DNA from: Prosopocoilus inquinatus
Lineage: Eukaryota > Arthropoda > Insecta > Coleoptera > Lucanidae
Length of the DNA: 64,000 bases
Direction: 5' to 3'
NCBI GenBank assembly: GCA_036172665.1
Contig: CM069876.1
Location: forward strand, 7,378,001 to 7,442,000
Below the pieces are notes generated by a model that ran no database searches, had not been told where the DNA came from, and worked only from the letters and a program-made list of their open reading frames with translations. Positions within the stretch are counted from its first letter, which is position 1, and the number at the start of each line of letters is the position of its first letter. The position numbers and the translations under genes were made by a program. Positions 45,301 through 56,340 of this stretch are shown here, one piece after another.

Positions 45301-46034
45301 TGCGCTAGGCAAGAGCTTTTATGTCTTTATGGTTTAAACCGACGCAGAAATTCAGATTCAATATTATCCTTATAAAAACATGTGTTTTGTGTTGGAATGT
45401 AAACAATTAACAAAATAGTTCGATTGAGAGCTAGCGAAGTTATTCAATCACTTATTTTGAACCCATAGATTATTGTGTGTACAGGCAATCTAATTTATTT
45501 AAATTTTTCATCGTATAGTACTCCAATTCTTGCTTTCCGTTTTTACAATAGGAATAGTTTCTGTTCTTGTAGAACTTATTCTGCAGCTACTAGCAATAAT
45601 TAAAAAATGATTTCAAGTATTTGCAACGCAATTACAAAACTAGCGTACGAAGATGTTTAATTACTTCAGAAAAAATCTAACGAAGATTAGGTACTCGTTT
45701 TTAACATAATTGTTATCGTCTGTTGCAAAGAGGTGCGTAAACAAACGTTCTTTCTTACCGCATGTTGAAAATACAAATAAACATGCCGATGTCCACAAGT
45801 CGGATTCATATTCGTATACAACCAAGTTCTTCTAAACGTAAATAAAAAGTTTTATTGCAGTTTATTGCTTTTATCGAAATAAGTCGTAAACCAAGCAGAG
45901 GTTTCAAAACAAAGGGACTTGTGACAGGTCAGTTTTTACTTTTTGTGCAAAAAAGTTCAGATTTGGAGAATTAAGCTGTTATGTAACGAGGAACTTAGTT
46001 TCATTTAAAGACGGAGGTTTTGAGACACCCTGTA

Positions 46035-47256
46035 TATAAAACACGGTCGATGCAAGCTATTGGGCCATTTATCGGCCAGAATACAAGTTCTTGAAGTTCA
46101 TATTCAAATCTGTCGTTTAAGTATTTCTGTTTGGTTTGCTAATCTGTGGGCAACAGCGTACCCGACTCGTGCGGACTTAGAGCGCGGGCCATTGGTCAAG
46201 TCCGTCACGAGTCGGGAGTGTCGGAGAAGTATGTGCGTGTGTGGCGGGCTATTATCAATGTTATATCACGAAGAACAACAATGAAAAGCACTTGTAGAGT
46301 AATCAAATCTTTTTTTATTACTTTATTATTACTATGTTTTGGGATGATTAAATACCTAAACCTATGAATGAGTAGACTAAACTGGATTAGTTAAAACGAA
46401 AATCTGTAATACGAACTTGAAGAAAATATGAATTTTGTCAGACAAGCACTAATTACATTAACGAGCATAATTTCTCCGATGCAAATATTGCATAATACAG
46501 GACGACAGACTACGTGCAAAATAACCTGTTAAATTCGAACCCTGCTCATCGAACACGTTCAATTAAAAACCAAGGTCGACCCGTTCGAATAGTAACAACG
46601 AATACCTTATGCATTCGCAACAGGCTGCACGTTGTAAAAAGTGTGAAACACACTCGTGGGTGCCGGTCTAAGTAAATAATAGGTGTTTTCAGTGAAAGTG
46701 TGACCTCTCCATTGTGCTGTTCCAGCACTTAATCATATTTGCGTATGGCGATAAGACAGAATTACGTAAAGTCGATTTAAATTTTAAATTCTAATAGCTT
46801 ATATCGCTTTGTAATTCCCTGCTTGTTATTGTAGTTACAGAAGTATCAAAAGCAAATTTCTCACGCAGTCTGTTTGTGTATATGATCCATTCACCTACAC
46901 ATGTAGGTATGCTATATGTATAATTCTGATTATAATGAAAACGGAAAGGTTTTAAATTTAGATTTCCATTTCTAATTATAACATGGAGCATTGTTACGTG
47001 TAGGTAGTTTGTATTCATGTATTCCACCACATTTGAGTTGCTAGGAGTTACTTAAAAAATACAGACACACTGTCAACCTTATAAGACTGCATGCATATAG
47101 CTTCTTTAATAAATGCTTCCTATGTATTACGAGTAGTACAAGATATGGTAACAAAACAAAAAGGTTTTACCGGTTAAAGTTACTAAATTATGGGACTTTA
47201 GTTACTCATTACAAAAGTGTACCGATTTGAGTACTTGTTGATGTATTTCATTTATA
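46035..47256. other. Unassigned DNA
   Basis: A small hairpin is present at 46158-46217 (CCCGACTCGTGCGGACT ... AGTCCGTCACGAGTCGGG). Otherwise no feature. Frames 46060-46367 are short and unrecognised. Confidence 0.4.
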
Positions 47257-48548
47257 CGTGGGCTGCTGGAAAATTTTCTGGAATCTAGTAGGTCTAGATT
47301 TGTTAGCGCTTATCAACTGTCATATTTGATAAATTTTACGTTTTTCGCCTATAATTCTATTGATAGTTCCTATCCAAGTGAACTAGTTTTGTTTGTACAG
47401 CATTTGAGAAAAAGTAATTTTGTGTAAACATGGAAATCTCGCGTGAAAATTTTCGTGGCATGATTTTTTACGATTTCAAATGTGGTCTAACGCCGAAACA
47501 ATGCCTCAATCGGCTTCATTTGGCTTTTGGAGATGAAGCACCATCAAAGAGTAGTGTTTATAATTGGTTTGCCGAATTCCAGCGTGGACGTACCTATCTC
47601 AGTGACGAATTTCGTGAAGGTCGTCCATCAACACCTGTTGTTGCCGCTAATGTGGATGATGTGCGTGAAATGCTTGAGCGAGATCGACATGTGACATACC
47701 ATGAGATTCAAGCATCATGACGCATTGACATGAAAGCAATACATCAGATTTTGCATGATCATTTGAACGTACGAAAGCTTTGCAGTCGTTGGATCCTACA
47801 CAATTTAACAGACGTGCAAAAGCAGGGTCGTGTCAAATGGTGCGAAGAAATGCTCAAGAAATTCAATGGAGGTCGTTCAAATTTAGTTTATAACATCGTT
47901 ACTGGTGACGAAACGTGGATCTATTCATACGAGCCAGAAATTAAACAACAATCTACCGTTTGGGTATTTCAAAATGAACCAAAACCAACAAAAGTTGTCC
48001 GTTCACGCAGTGCTGCGAAGCAAATGATTGCTTGTTTCTTTGGTTTAACAGGACATGTAGCAACCGTGGCTTTAGAGGATCGAAAAACCGTGAATGCTGG
48101 TTGGTATACTACAATTTGTTTGCCGGAAGTCATGGATCAAATAAGAAGAAACAATCGAAATCGACGAATTATTCTCCATCATGACAACGCCAGCTCTCAC
48201 TCAGCCCGTCAAACAGTTGATTTTTTGTCCTACAAAAATGTTGAATTATTGACTCATTGTCCATATTCACCTGATTTATCACCTAATGATTTCTTTTTGT
48301 TCCCAAATATCAAAAATAAAATGCGTGGTGAGCGATTTTCGTCGGCTGTAGCAGCGGTTGAAACATTCCGGACACTGGTTTCTGAGGTACCATCTTTAGA
48401 GCTGAAAACGTGCTTCAGAAATTGGTTCGGGCGTAAGCAAAAGTGTATTGACGTCAAAGGCGAATACTTCGAAAAACAATGATACCGTTTACCAAATTTC
48501 ATATGCGTTTTTTCATACCATTTCCAGAAACTTTTCCAGCAGCACACG
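47257..48548 (+). mobile_element. Mariner transposon, nearly intact
   Basis: 1292 bp, the usual mariner size. Ends CGTGGGCTGCTGGAAAATTT and, on the other strand, CGTGTGCTGCTGGAAAAGTT. TA at 47255-47256 and 48549-48550. It carries one transposase gene with a single nonsense codon. Confidence 0.95.
47430..48482 (+). pseudogene. Mariner (DD34D) transposase with one in-frame stop
   Basis: From ATG 47430 to TGA at 48480-48482 the reading frame is uninterrupted except for one TGA at 47718-47720 (after YHEIQAS), so the full product would be about 350 residues, the normal mariner length. N-terminal helix-turn-helix (residues ~1-95, NWFAEFQRGR, DEFREGRPSTP), second helix-turn-helix (IHQILHDHLNVRKLCSRW), then catalytic motifs TGDETWIYSYEPE (Asp 1), ILHHDNASSHSA (Asp 2), YSPDLSPNDFFLFP (Asp 3); spacing DD34D. 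The linker reads WILHNLT where many mariners have WVPHEL. The C-terminus KCIDVKGEYFEKQ is typical. A TGA alternative start at 47730 would lack the first DNA-binding domain. This is a young copy by its state of preservation. Confidence 0.95.
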
Positions 48549-48550
48549 TA

Positions 48551-49453
48551 TAATGTTGCTGATGCTAAGTCCAAGCAGGAAATAAACGTGGAAAACTGAA
48601 TTTCCCACGGCATTTCACTGTCTACTTAAATATCACCAACCACAGCAAAATTCCTTAAGTTTTAAAACATCACTTAAAAAAATGGTAGAACATACTCGTT
48701 ACAGAAGGTTATTTCGAGCACTCGTTCGTTCAAAACAGCGCTGGTAATTTGTGTTCTAAAATACTATTATAAGGAGAGTTTTTTTTTTAATCTGGCTGTG
48801 ACTAGTACGCGGTCCATTTCGAATGCATGCAAACAAAGCATTCATAGCAAACATAGTAGGCCAAATTAAAAGAAAAACCTGATATGCTGGTGCATTGAGC
48901 AAAAATCCTTTGTAATTCTGCTTCGTACTTAAGTGGATTCCATGATTACAGCAAATTCATCATTACATCTAGAATTAACGGTTTTCACCATGTGAGTGAC
49001 GTGTACTAACTAGTTCAATATGTAACGTTTCTAACGTAATTACTTCAGACTGTGTGTGCAATCTGTTTTGTCTATTCACACCGACTATGAATTTTCGCTG
49101 CAAAATTATCGTGGTCACTCAGAAATTGCTTCAGACCTCAATGTACCCAAGACGAACTGGCTTTAATGGATGTTTGACAGGAACACTAATCATAATCATC
49201 ATGGAGTCCGACTACGGTGTTGAAACTCCAGCAATTTACAATCTAGCGTCTTACCGCACTTCAATAATAACTACTACCTTCATGCTCTATGGCCAACAAA
49301 TGTGTCCGCACGTTACTAGTTTATCATAAATGCTTGGCTATATGTTAAAGTCAAAATTAGCAAATTTAAAAGGAAATCTAATATTCACGATTATATTATT
49401 CGTTTTCTATTCAAGCTCATAATTCCACTAAATTCGAACAGCAATCACCGACG
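48551..49453. other. Unassigned DNA
   Basis: No feature recognised. A 91-codon frame at 49054-49329 shows no motif. The last ~100 bp may belong to the LINE that resumes after the Tc1-like element at 51112, but I cannot show it. Confidence 0.35.
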
Positions 49454-49455
49454 TA

Positions 49456-51106
49456 CAGTTGGGGACAAAATTGTGGGTACGGAAGAGAGTTCTATCGTAT
49501 TTGAAAAAGATATATACACAGAACTAAAATATAAACAAAAATAATCAACTGAACAGTTTATTGACAACTAAATATAATATTCTATCAAAAAAGTGAAAAG
49601 ATAAACGAAAAAACAAGTACTTTATTATAATAACTTAATAATTTCTTAAATAAGAGGTGGACAAAATTATGGGTACAATTTCTTTTTTAAATTTGTATTA
49701 CATAAATTTTACCAGAATTAATATTTGGTATGACCTCCCTTGGCTGCAATGACTGCTGTAAGTCGCCCTGGTATGCTGTCAATTAAAATTGTTATTATTT
49801 CTTCTGGAATTTCTTCTCAAGCAGCGATTAGTTTGTTAAAGTAAGATGTGGCATTTGTTACTCCTTCTCGTGAAATTTTGCCGTCTAAATAAGCCCACAA
49901 GTGTTCAATTGGGTTTAGATCTGGACTTTGAGGCGGCCACTGAAGGACTTCGATATCCTTTTCTTGGAAATAATTCTTAGCAACTCGCGAAGTATGCTTG
50001 GGATCGTTATCCTGTTGAAAAATAAAGTCCTCAAGGTCCATCTTCTCGAGCGAAGGATACAAATTTTCTTCCAAAATTTGTACGTATGATATTCCTGTCA
50101 TCGTACCTTCTATTCTAGCTAAATTGCCTACACCGCTTTTACTAAAACAACCCCATACAAGAACATTGCCGCCTCCATGTTTAACTGTAGCTTCTACCAT
50201 TTTAGAACTTAAAGCTTCTCCTGCTCGCCTCCATACTCTACCTCTTCGTTTTGACCCAAAAAGTTGAAATTTACTTTCATCCGACCACACCACTGTTTCC
50301 CAATAGGCTGGGGGTTTATTTACATGTTGTTTTGCAAATGCTAATCGTTTTTTCTTATTTCGTTCACTAATGAATGGTTTCTTTCTTTTTAAAAAACTTT
50401 GAAGGCCAGCCTCCTTAATCCTTCTTTTAATTGTTTTAGTAGAAACGTTTATACTGACAGTATCCCTCAATTGGTGAGCACTTGCACTAGGATTTTTTCT
50501 CACTTCCCGCACAATTCGGGCATCGTCTCTTGGTGTGGATTTTCTTTTTCGCCCTCAACCCGCGATATTTTCAGTACTATTAGTGGCTTCAAATTTTTTA
50601 CAAATACGAACAACAATCTTTTTTGATACTTTATACATTTCTTTTTGCTAATTGTCCGTAACTTATACCCACTTTTCGGTCTTCGACAAAACGTTTACGA
50701 ATTTCCAAATTTTCTGGGAGCCATGAGAAATTTTTTGTTTAAAAACGAACTTTCTTAGGACAAATCACTATTAATTATTAACTCAATAAAAATGCCGTTT
50801 TTCAGATTAATCCATTAATATTGTGTGTACGCTAGAATAGTTCTGATAAAACTAAAGCTGCATCGTTGTACCCACAATTTTGTCCAACTAAAAACATCTA
50901 TAAAATAAACAAAACAAACCTCACCATTAAGGGATTATTCATTTATGAAATAATACCCAATAAATGTTATTTGCACATTTTTAAGACGCTGTTGTCGATT
51001 TATGAATGCTGCAGGTATAAAGGGATAAACGTTTGCGGGAAATAACCAGTAATATAATATATATAACATATAATATATGTCGTACCCACAATTTCGTCCC
51101 CGACTG
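49456..51106 (-). mobile_element. Tc1-like DNA transposon, copy 2 (inverted)
   Basis: 1651 bp with ends CAGTTGGGGACAAAATTGTG and, on the other strand, CAGTCGGGGACGAAATTGTG. TA at 49454-49455 and 51107-51108. Same family as 13321-14955 along its whole length, opposite orientation. Its right side abuts a LINE C-terminus, so it is probably inserted in a LINE. Confidence 0.93.
49718..50724 (-). pseudogene. Tc1-like (DD34E) transposase, copy 2, several lesions
   Basis: ATG at 50722-50724 (MAPRK), but a small deletion soon after shifts the frame and a TGA replaces an Arg codon in the basic GRGRKRK linker (near 50557). From 50512 to 49817 the frame is open and contains the second helix-turn-helix and all catalytic motifs: WSDESKFQLFG, QQDNDPKHTS and SPDLNPIEHLW (Asp, Asp, Glu; DD34E). 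A TGA follows LIAA, where copy 1 has a Trp codon, removing the last ~25 residues. The original stop is also mutated (AAG-GGA instead of AAG-TGA); the next in-frame stop is at 49718. Copy 1 is intact where copy 2 is broken and vice versa, so the two decayed independently. Confidence 0.92.
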
Positions 51107-51108
51107 TA

Positions 51109-51205
51109 TATAGGTCTCAAATTTTGTAATAAATTGCCGGAATTACGGACTGAAAATCTGAATTCCTTTAAAAGATCTTAAAAAAAAAGATCTTATCTAG
51201 TATAG
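51109..51205 (+). pseudogene. LINE ORF2 C-terminal fragment beside the Tc1-like element
   Basis: One frame reads GLKFCNKLPELRTENLNSFK followed by a short basic end, a typical jockey/CR1-type C-terminus. It starts exactly at the Tc1-like element's TA, so the rest of the LINE may lie on the far side or be lost. Confidence 0.6.
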
Positions 51206-53457
51206 GATATCATTTTACAAGGGAATTTTTTGAGGACTCTATCCTAATTTAGCTAACACATAGGTGTATGTATCTTAGATTCTATTATCCACTGATATGT
51301 TCAACGAAGTTCACCGTAAATGATACCATTTGACAGTTTCGTAGCCCTTACGCTGAATGTTCTTAAGGATGTGGTTCGCATGCAGGAGTATCATTTGAGA
51401 GTCGTAGTACATCCATTGATATGTACAGCCATTAGCATGTATGTACATCCATTTATTATCAAAGGCCCAGTACAAATAAAGAATTCGAATTTGAATTTGC
51501 TTGATTTCCATTAAAAATCACAACTATTCCAGTATATTCTGGCCACGATGGTACATTTACTACTACCACATCGGAATCCAACTCTGCATTTAAGCGATAA
51601 ATGAAAGAATTTGTTAGCAAATTTGAATATTTGAAAAGTATTCATTACCGCTCTTGCAACAGATCGCACTTAACGATCAGTTGCGTCAATATTGAGGTTT
51701 AAATAAATGTTGGGAAGGCATCAAGAAATCAGTGATAGTTTCCACTTTAATGACCGGGAAATTAATTTATTTCCTAATGAAAAGTAACGAGTGGTGGTAT
51801 ACACCATAAAATACTCAAAGGCATAGGAGAAACAATAGTAACTGTATATATTCCAACTGCGAACCGAGCAGATGTTTCGTATACATATACATACGTAATA
51901 AATATGCTTGCGTTGAGGGAATACATAATCGGCGAGTTATCGCACCGGATACGTTAACAAATCAATCGCACCTCTGCTTTATTTCCTCTTCACCCACCGT
52001 GCCGCTTTATCTCTTTGTTTCGCACTTATATTTAGAAATCGTACGTGTAAAATATACGTCCCATCCGGTTGAGCAGATCCCATTGAAAGTTTCCTTTGAA
52101 TTTTGTTTTCCCCGAACATAAAAAAAACATTGTTGTTTCAAGCTAAATTTCCAACTTTTATTAAAGAGGATGTTTTTTTTTCCTTTCGTTATGTGTGTTA
52201 CTCTCAGATACAATTGACTTTTATCTTGTACGTTACACAACCTTTTACGTTTGAACTAATTCGCCGCTTACGTATTTCCTTCTACATGTAATCCAACGCT
52301 TCATGTAAACGCTGCTTCATTTCTACTTGTATCGAAGAAAAAGCAACGCTGTTTATAGACTGGAATATTTGCGGCTTTTATTCAATCGAAACCGTCCTAC
52401 AACTTCGTTAAACAAGTAATAATTAGCAAGATAAAAACCGGGCTTTCAACGATAAGTAACTGCGGCCAAAAACAAAAATCATGTTGCAAGCAGAATGGCG
52501 GCGTAGGGTGTTGGTTAACGAAGAAAAAAAGAGAAAGATATGCTTAGTGAGAAGAGAAAAATAATTCTGCATTTAAATAATTCATTTCAACTTTTTTTAC
52601 TTTTAATTTTCAGAAAGAAAGCAAGAGAAATCTATCCTATAGATTATGTACAAAAACGAAGCAAGTTACAGCTTCGTAATACATATACAGCATGCTCACG
52701 GATTGGGTTCGTCTGTGTAAAAACATTTCAAGGTGTTGTAATAACAACCATTGCAATTTCTTTAAAAACAAAGCAAAAACATCTACGAAAGAGTCTGAGA
52801 TGAACATAGGACCGTTTTGTAAAAAAAACGACAAATTCTGTCGTAATTACTGTAAAGAAAACTCAAGTCTCTGAACACTGAACATGTTACTCAAACTTAT
52901 TAAAATGTTCTGCAACTAAATTATTAATATAAATTTAGATAATCCCAAACCAATTTATGTCACAAAATATAAATCAGATTCCGGTGGTCTTAATAAATTA
53001 CGTATACACATAAAGATACCTATACCAAAGTCAAGTTTTGTAGTTAACTAAGAAAGGTGCCAATTAAAGCTGAAATAACTGAAACTTTCATATAAAAACG
53101 CCTGTTATTTAACGATAATAAAATATTGCCTTCATGTAAAATAAATACTGAGTCATGTTCTAAAACTACCAGAGGATAGAGCTGTGAAAAAGATATTGGT
53201 AGGAGGAATAACAGAGAAAAAGAGGAAAGGAGAACCAATGTTTGAATCGTTACAATTGTAGAAGACTTACAAAGATAGAAGATTCTATCTTAGTGGGTTA
53301 TCCGGTAGTGACTAATGTAAAATTTAATAGAAAACATTTGCTACAAGCACCAGAAGGTCACTAAAAAAAAAAAACGTAATGTAAACAGAGTTGCCAAATT
53401 GAGCGAAATTCCGCCATTTGGTGCTACATTTTAGACAAATCTGGCGCCTGACGCCTA
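51206..53457. other. Unassigned AT-rich DNA
   Basis: About 2.2 kb without recognisable genes or transposon ends. Short frames at 52103-52291, 52540-52803 and 53044-53238 have no motifs. Confidence 0.4.
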
Positions 53458-54697
53458 AAGGAGTTCGCCCATTAAACCGTAATAGGACCGTATCCGGACT
53501 GACACAGTCAAAAAAACATTCTTTCTATATATTTAAATGGGGTAACGCCCGCTAGACCGTATCGTCTCCGACAGACTTCAGACCGTGCCGTACCCGGCCA
53601 GACAAATTTGCTGGCGACGAAATTCTCCGAACGGTTGCTTAGCAACGACATGCCATTTGATTACATTCGGCATCGGCAGCCCAAATCAGTGTCAAATTTA
53701 TTTTAGAAAGGGCGACCAGATTTTTCAACAAATAAGTGCATTACGCGAACATCCACATTGAAGGGTGAAATAGAATATGAGTTCTCTAGTTAGTAGTTAT
53801 TTAGAAACTTAAGAAAATAATGACAGTGTTGTATCTATCCTAATTTTTCTTAATAAATACCAAAACGCTTCAAAAGATAAAATATAATAACTATTTAACC
53901 AATTCGATCACATAAATATATATTTACGAACACATTCTATTAACTTTTCGTCCTCCGTAGTTCGTATAAAGTTCGTAAAATTATGTCAAACCGTTGCTAT
54001 GTATTATGTATATATGTTGTTAATAAATAAGTTTTAAAAATAAAATGCTTCATTTTACAATATTAATATAAACCAAAAGCTGTTTCTCGGCTAAAACTAG
54101 AATGGCTATACATCCAATACAATGAACCCGCAAACATGTTTGACCAGCAGTTATCCAGCATTCGGCAAAACATTGCTGTTCAGTATTATTCTATATTCAA
54201 GAAGTTAGAAACAATTTATTGCTGTATCTTACCTTATGTATTAAGAAAAATTACATGTGGCGCAGCTTTCTACAACTTTTTAAAAGATAATGAAAAAGTT
54301 CTTGTGAATGAACAAACTCTAGAAGCTTTTTGGCATTTATTAAGAAAAATTAGGATAGATACAACACTGTCGTTATTTTCTTAAGTTTCTAAATAACTAC
54401 TAACTAGAGAATTCATATTCTATTTCACCCTTCAATGTGCATGTTCGCGTAATGCATTTATTTGTTGAAAAATCTGGTCGCCCTTTCTAAAATAAATTTG
54501 ACACTGATTTGGGCTGCCGATGCCGAATGTAATGAAATGGCATGTCGTTTATAAGCACCGGTTCAGAGAATTTCGTCGCCGGCAAATTTGTCTGGCCGGG
54601 CTCGGCACGGTCTGAAGCTTGTCGGAGACGATACGGACGTTCTTTGACTGTGTCGGTCCGGATACGGTCCTATTACGGTCTAATGGGCGAACTCCTT
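53458..54697. mobile_element. TA-flanked foldback element with ~400-bp arms
   Basis: Left end AAGGAGTTCGCCCATTAAAC and right end complementary to AAGGAGTTCGCCCATTAGAC; TA at 53456-53457 and 54698-54699. The arms pair to about 53872 and 54333. The left arm carries ~40 extra bp (about 53510-53555) that the right arm lacks. Outer arm parts are GC-rich (GACCGTATC, CCGGCCAGACAAATTTG), the inner parts AT-rich. The spacer of ~460 bp has an 82-codon frame. Confidence 0.9.
54136..54384 (+). CDS. Unrecognised 82-codon frame in the foldback spacer
   Basis: Starts MFDQQLSSIRQNIAV and contains two Cys and several aromatic residues; the last third lies in the inverted arm. No known domain. It might be a shrunken transposase relic of the element's autonomous parent, or chance. 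No promoter, splice or codon evidence supports expression. Confidence 0.15.
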   Translation: MFDQQLSSIRQNIAVQYYSIFKKLETIYCCILPYVLRKITCGAAFYNFLKDNEKVLVNEQTLEAFWHLLRKIRIDTTLSLFS

Positions 54698-54699
54698 TA

Positions 54700-55237
54700 T
54701 TTGGACTACTTTTGGTGTTGTTGTCATTAAAATAATGAAATCTCGGTTCACTCATTGCAAATTTAGTTTAATATAATTGTTACCTTATTTCCATAACAAC
54801 AATTATTTTTATAATTATTGCTTCCAGGGCAAGACACTGAAAGTTAAAGTTAATTTGTGATGAAACTGATGAATAAACAGAAACTAAATGTATTACAAAT
54901 ACATTCTTTTATTTTTTGTTCATTTCGTATTTGTTCTATCTCTTTTGTTTTAAGGAATTGATGTTTCTTGCCAATTTCTTGAATTGCAACCATTTTCAGC
55001 CGGAGAATCGCTATTTTTAATTTTCTTTGTCTATCTATTTTTCTATTATTTTCATCTGTTTTTACGCATTCCATTTTTCGTATTTTTAATCAAATTAGTT
55101 TTCGCATTTTAATGATTCCCTTTTTACAGTTCTCTTTTTTTCCGTCGATTTTATTTTTACCTGCAAAAACCTTCGTTGATTTTTATATTTTGTTCATTTT
55201 AGTATGGTGGTACTTTTGTTTTTTTTTTTTATTCAAC
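54700..55237. other. Unassigned DNA; Lys-rich minus-strand frame
   Basis: A 74-codon minus frame (54850-55074) is Lys/Ile/Glu-rich and helical (LKIAILRLKMVAIQEIGKKH), possibly part of a coiled-coil segment, but the A-rich composition alone can generate this. Not called as a gene. Confidence 0.3.
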
Positions 55238-55240
55238 TTA

Positions 55241-55367
55241 AGGCCGATCTTTCCACTATAGCTAATAAAGTTCCCAATAACGCTATTTGGCGAATAAGTT
55301 GAATTTTATGAATGGCTGTCATGGTGGTTCGTCAAATATATTATTAGAACGATGGAAAGATCGGGTC
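55241..55367. mobile_element. Harbinger-type MITE, TTA duplication (family H, copy 3)
   Basis: AGGCCGATCTTTCCA at the left and TGGAAAGATCGGGTC at the right, with exact TTA on both sides (55238-55240, 55368-55370). Ends resemble the copies at 22392 and 32804; the interior differs. Confidence 0.72.
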
Positions 55368-55370
55368 TTA

Positions 55371-56340
55371 ATCATCAATTTTCTCTTGTTTCATTTTTTC
55401 TCTTCTTTAAGCTTTCGCATCTACTATGGATTTCTCCTTTGCTTTTCTTATCAAACTGCTTTTTCGCAATTTATTGGCACTTTTTCGCCGTTCACCGTTT
55501 TTCATTTGTTTAGTTGGACACCATATCGCAGTTGTGCTCTTTTGTTTTATGCACTATATTTCGTCGTTTGTTCCTCTTTTTTTTATCGTATTATTACCTT
55601 TTTTATAGCTTTCTTTTTTATCGATTTGGCAATTGCAGAGATGATGATTTCTTTGTCGGACACTATCGCAGTTGTGCTCTTTTGTTTTATGCACTGTATT
55701 TCGTTGTTTATTTCTCTTTTGTTTTTTTTTATCGTATTATTACCTTCTTGATAGCTTGCTTTTATTTCAGCTTGGTGTTGTCGATCTTCTTCTGTTTCTT
55801 TTCGCTTCATACCTCATATTTTGCAACTATTTCTTTCATTTCTCTTTTGCTTCTGTTTTTTTGCAGGTCAATTTGTTGTAATGTGTTCAAATTATTTTTT
55901 GAAGTTTCTTTTATTCTTTTTATAGCTTTCATTTTCTACGAACTTTTTGATTTATTCAAACTGTTGCTTTTTCGTTCAGCTTGGTGTTGTCAATCTTCTT
56001 TTGTTTTTTTTGCCTCTCGTATTTTATTGCTGTTTTTTTTTTCGTTTCTCTTTTGTTTCTGATTTTTTCAGGTTAATTTGTTTCTTTTGTCCTGATTTTT
56101 GATGTTCCAAATCGGCGATTTTTTATTTGCTTTTGACAGGAAACTATAATAGTCTTCTTATTCGTATATTTTTGTTCTTTGCTTGAATTTTCTTGCTCCT
56201 GTCTCATCCGCTTTTGTTGTTTTTAATCGTCACATTTCTAATCCGAACATTTTATGTTGCTTTATTATTTTTTATTTAATTTATTATTAATATAATTTAT
56301 TTTTTTTTATTTCTCCTAATATTTCAAATAATGTAAATGA
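55371..56340. repeat. T-rich region with a ~142-bp tandem duplication
   Basis: Polypyrimidine-rich plus strand. A unit starting GGACA..CTATCGCAGTTGTGCTC recurs at 55516 and 55658 (period ~142 bp), and TTCAGCTTGGTGTTGTC recurs at about 55767 and 55976. The long overlapping hydrophobic frames (55287-56062) are composition artefacts. Confidence 0.6.

Larger units (their letters stand above)
39735..46032 (-). mobile_element. Family N element, inverted copy split by the LTR retrotransposon
   Basis: Reads as the reverse complement of 28901-30157: begins AAGCGTGTCTCTAAACC, ends GGTTTTGAGACACCCTG with TA following. The LTR element 40314-45300 interrupts it at the sequence corresponding to position 29581 of the intact copy. 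The remaining host-element sequence totals about 1.3 kb. Confidence 0.88.

Noticed and set aside
46158..46217. GC-rich hairpin considered as a tRNA or small structured RNA
   Set aside because: It is a single stem without cloverleaf arms, A/B boxes or a conserved T-arm.
55287..56062. Overlapping frames of 154 and 182 codons resembling multi-pass membrane proteins
   Set aside because: Same T-rich artefact; they run through a tandem duplication and a MITE arm in several frames at once.
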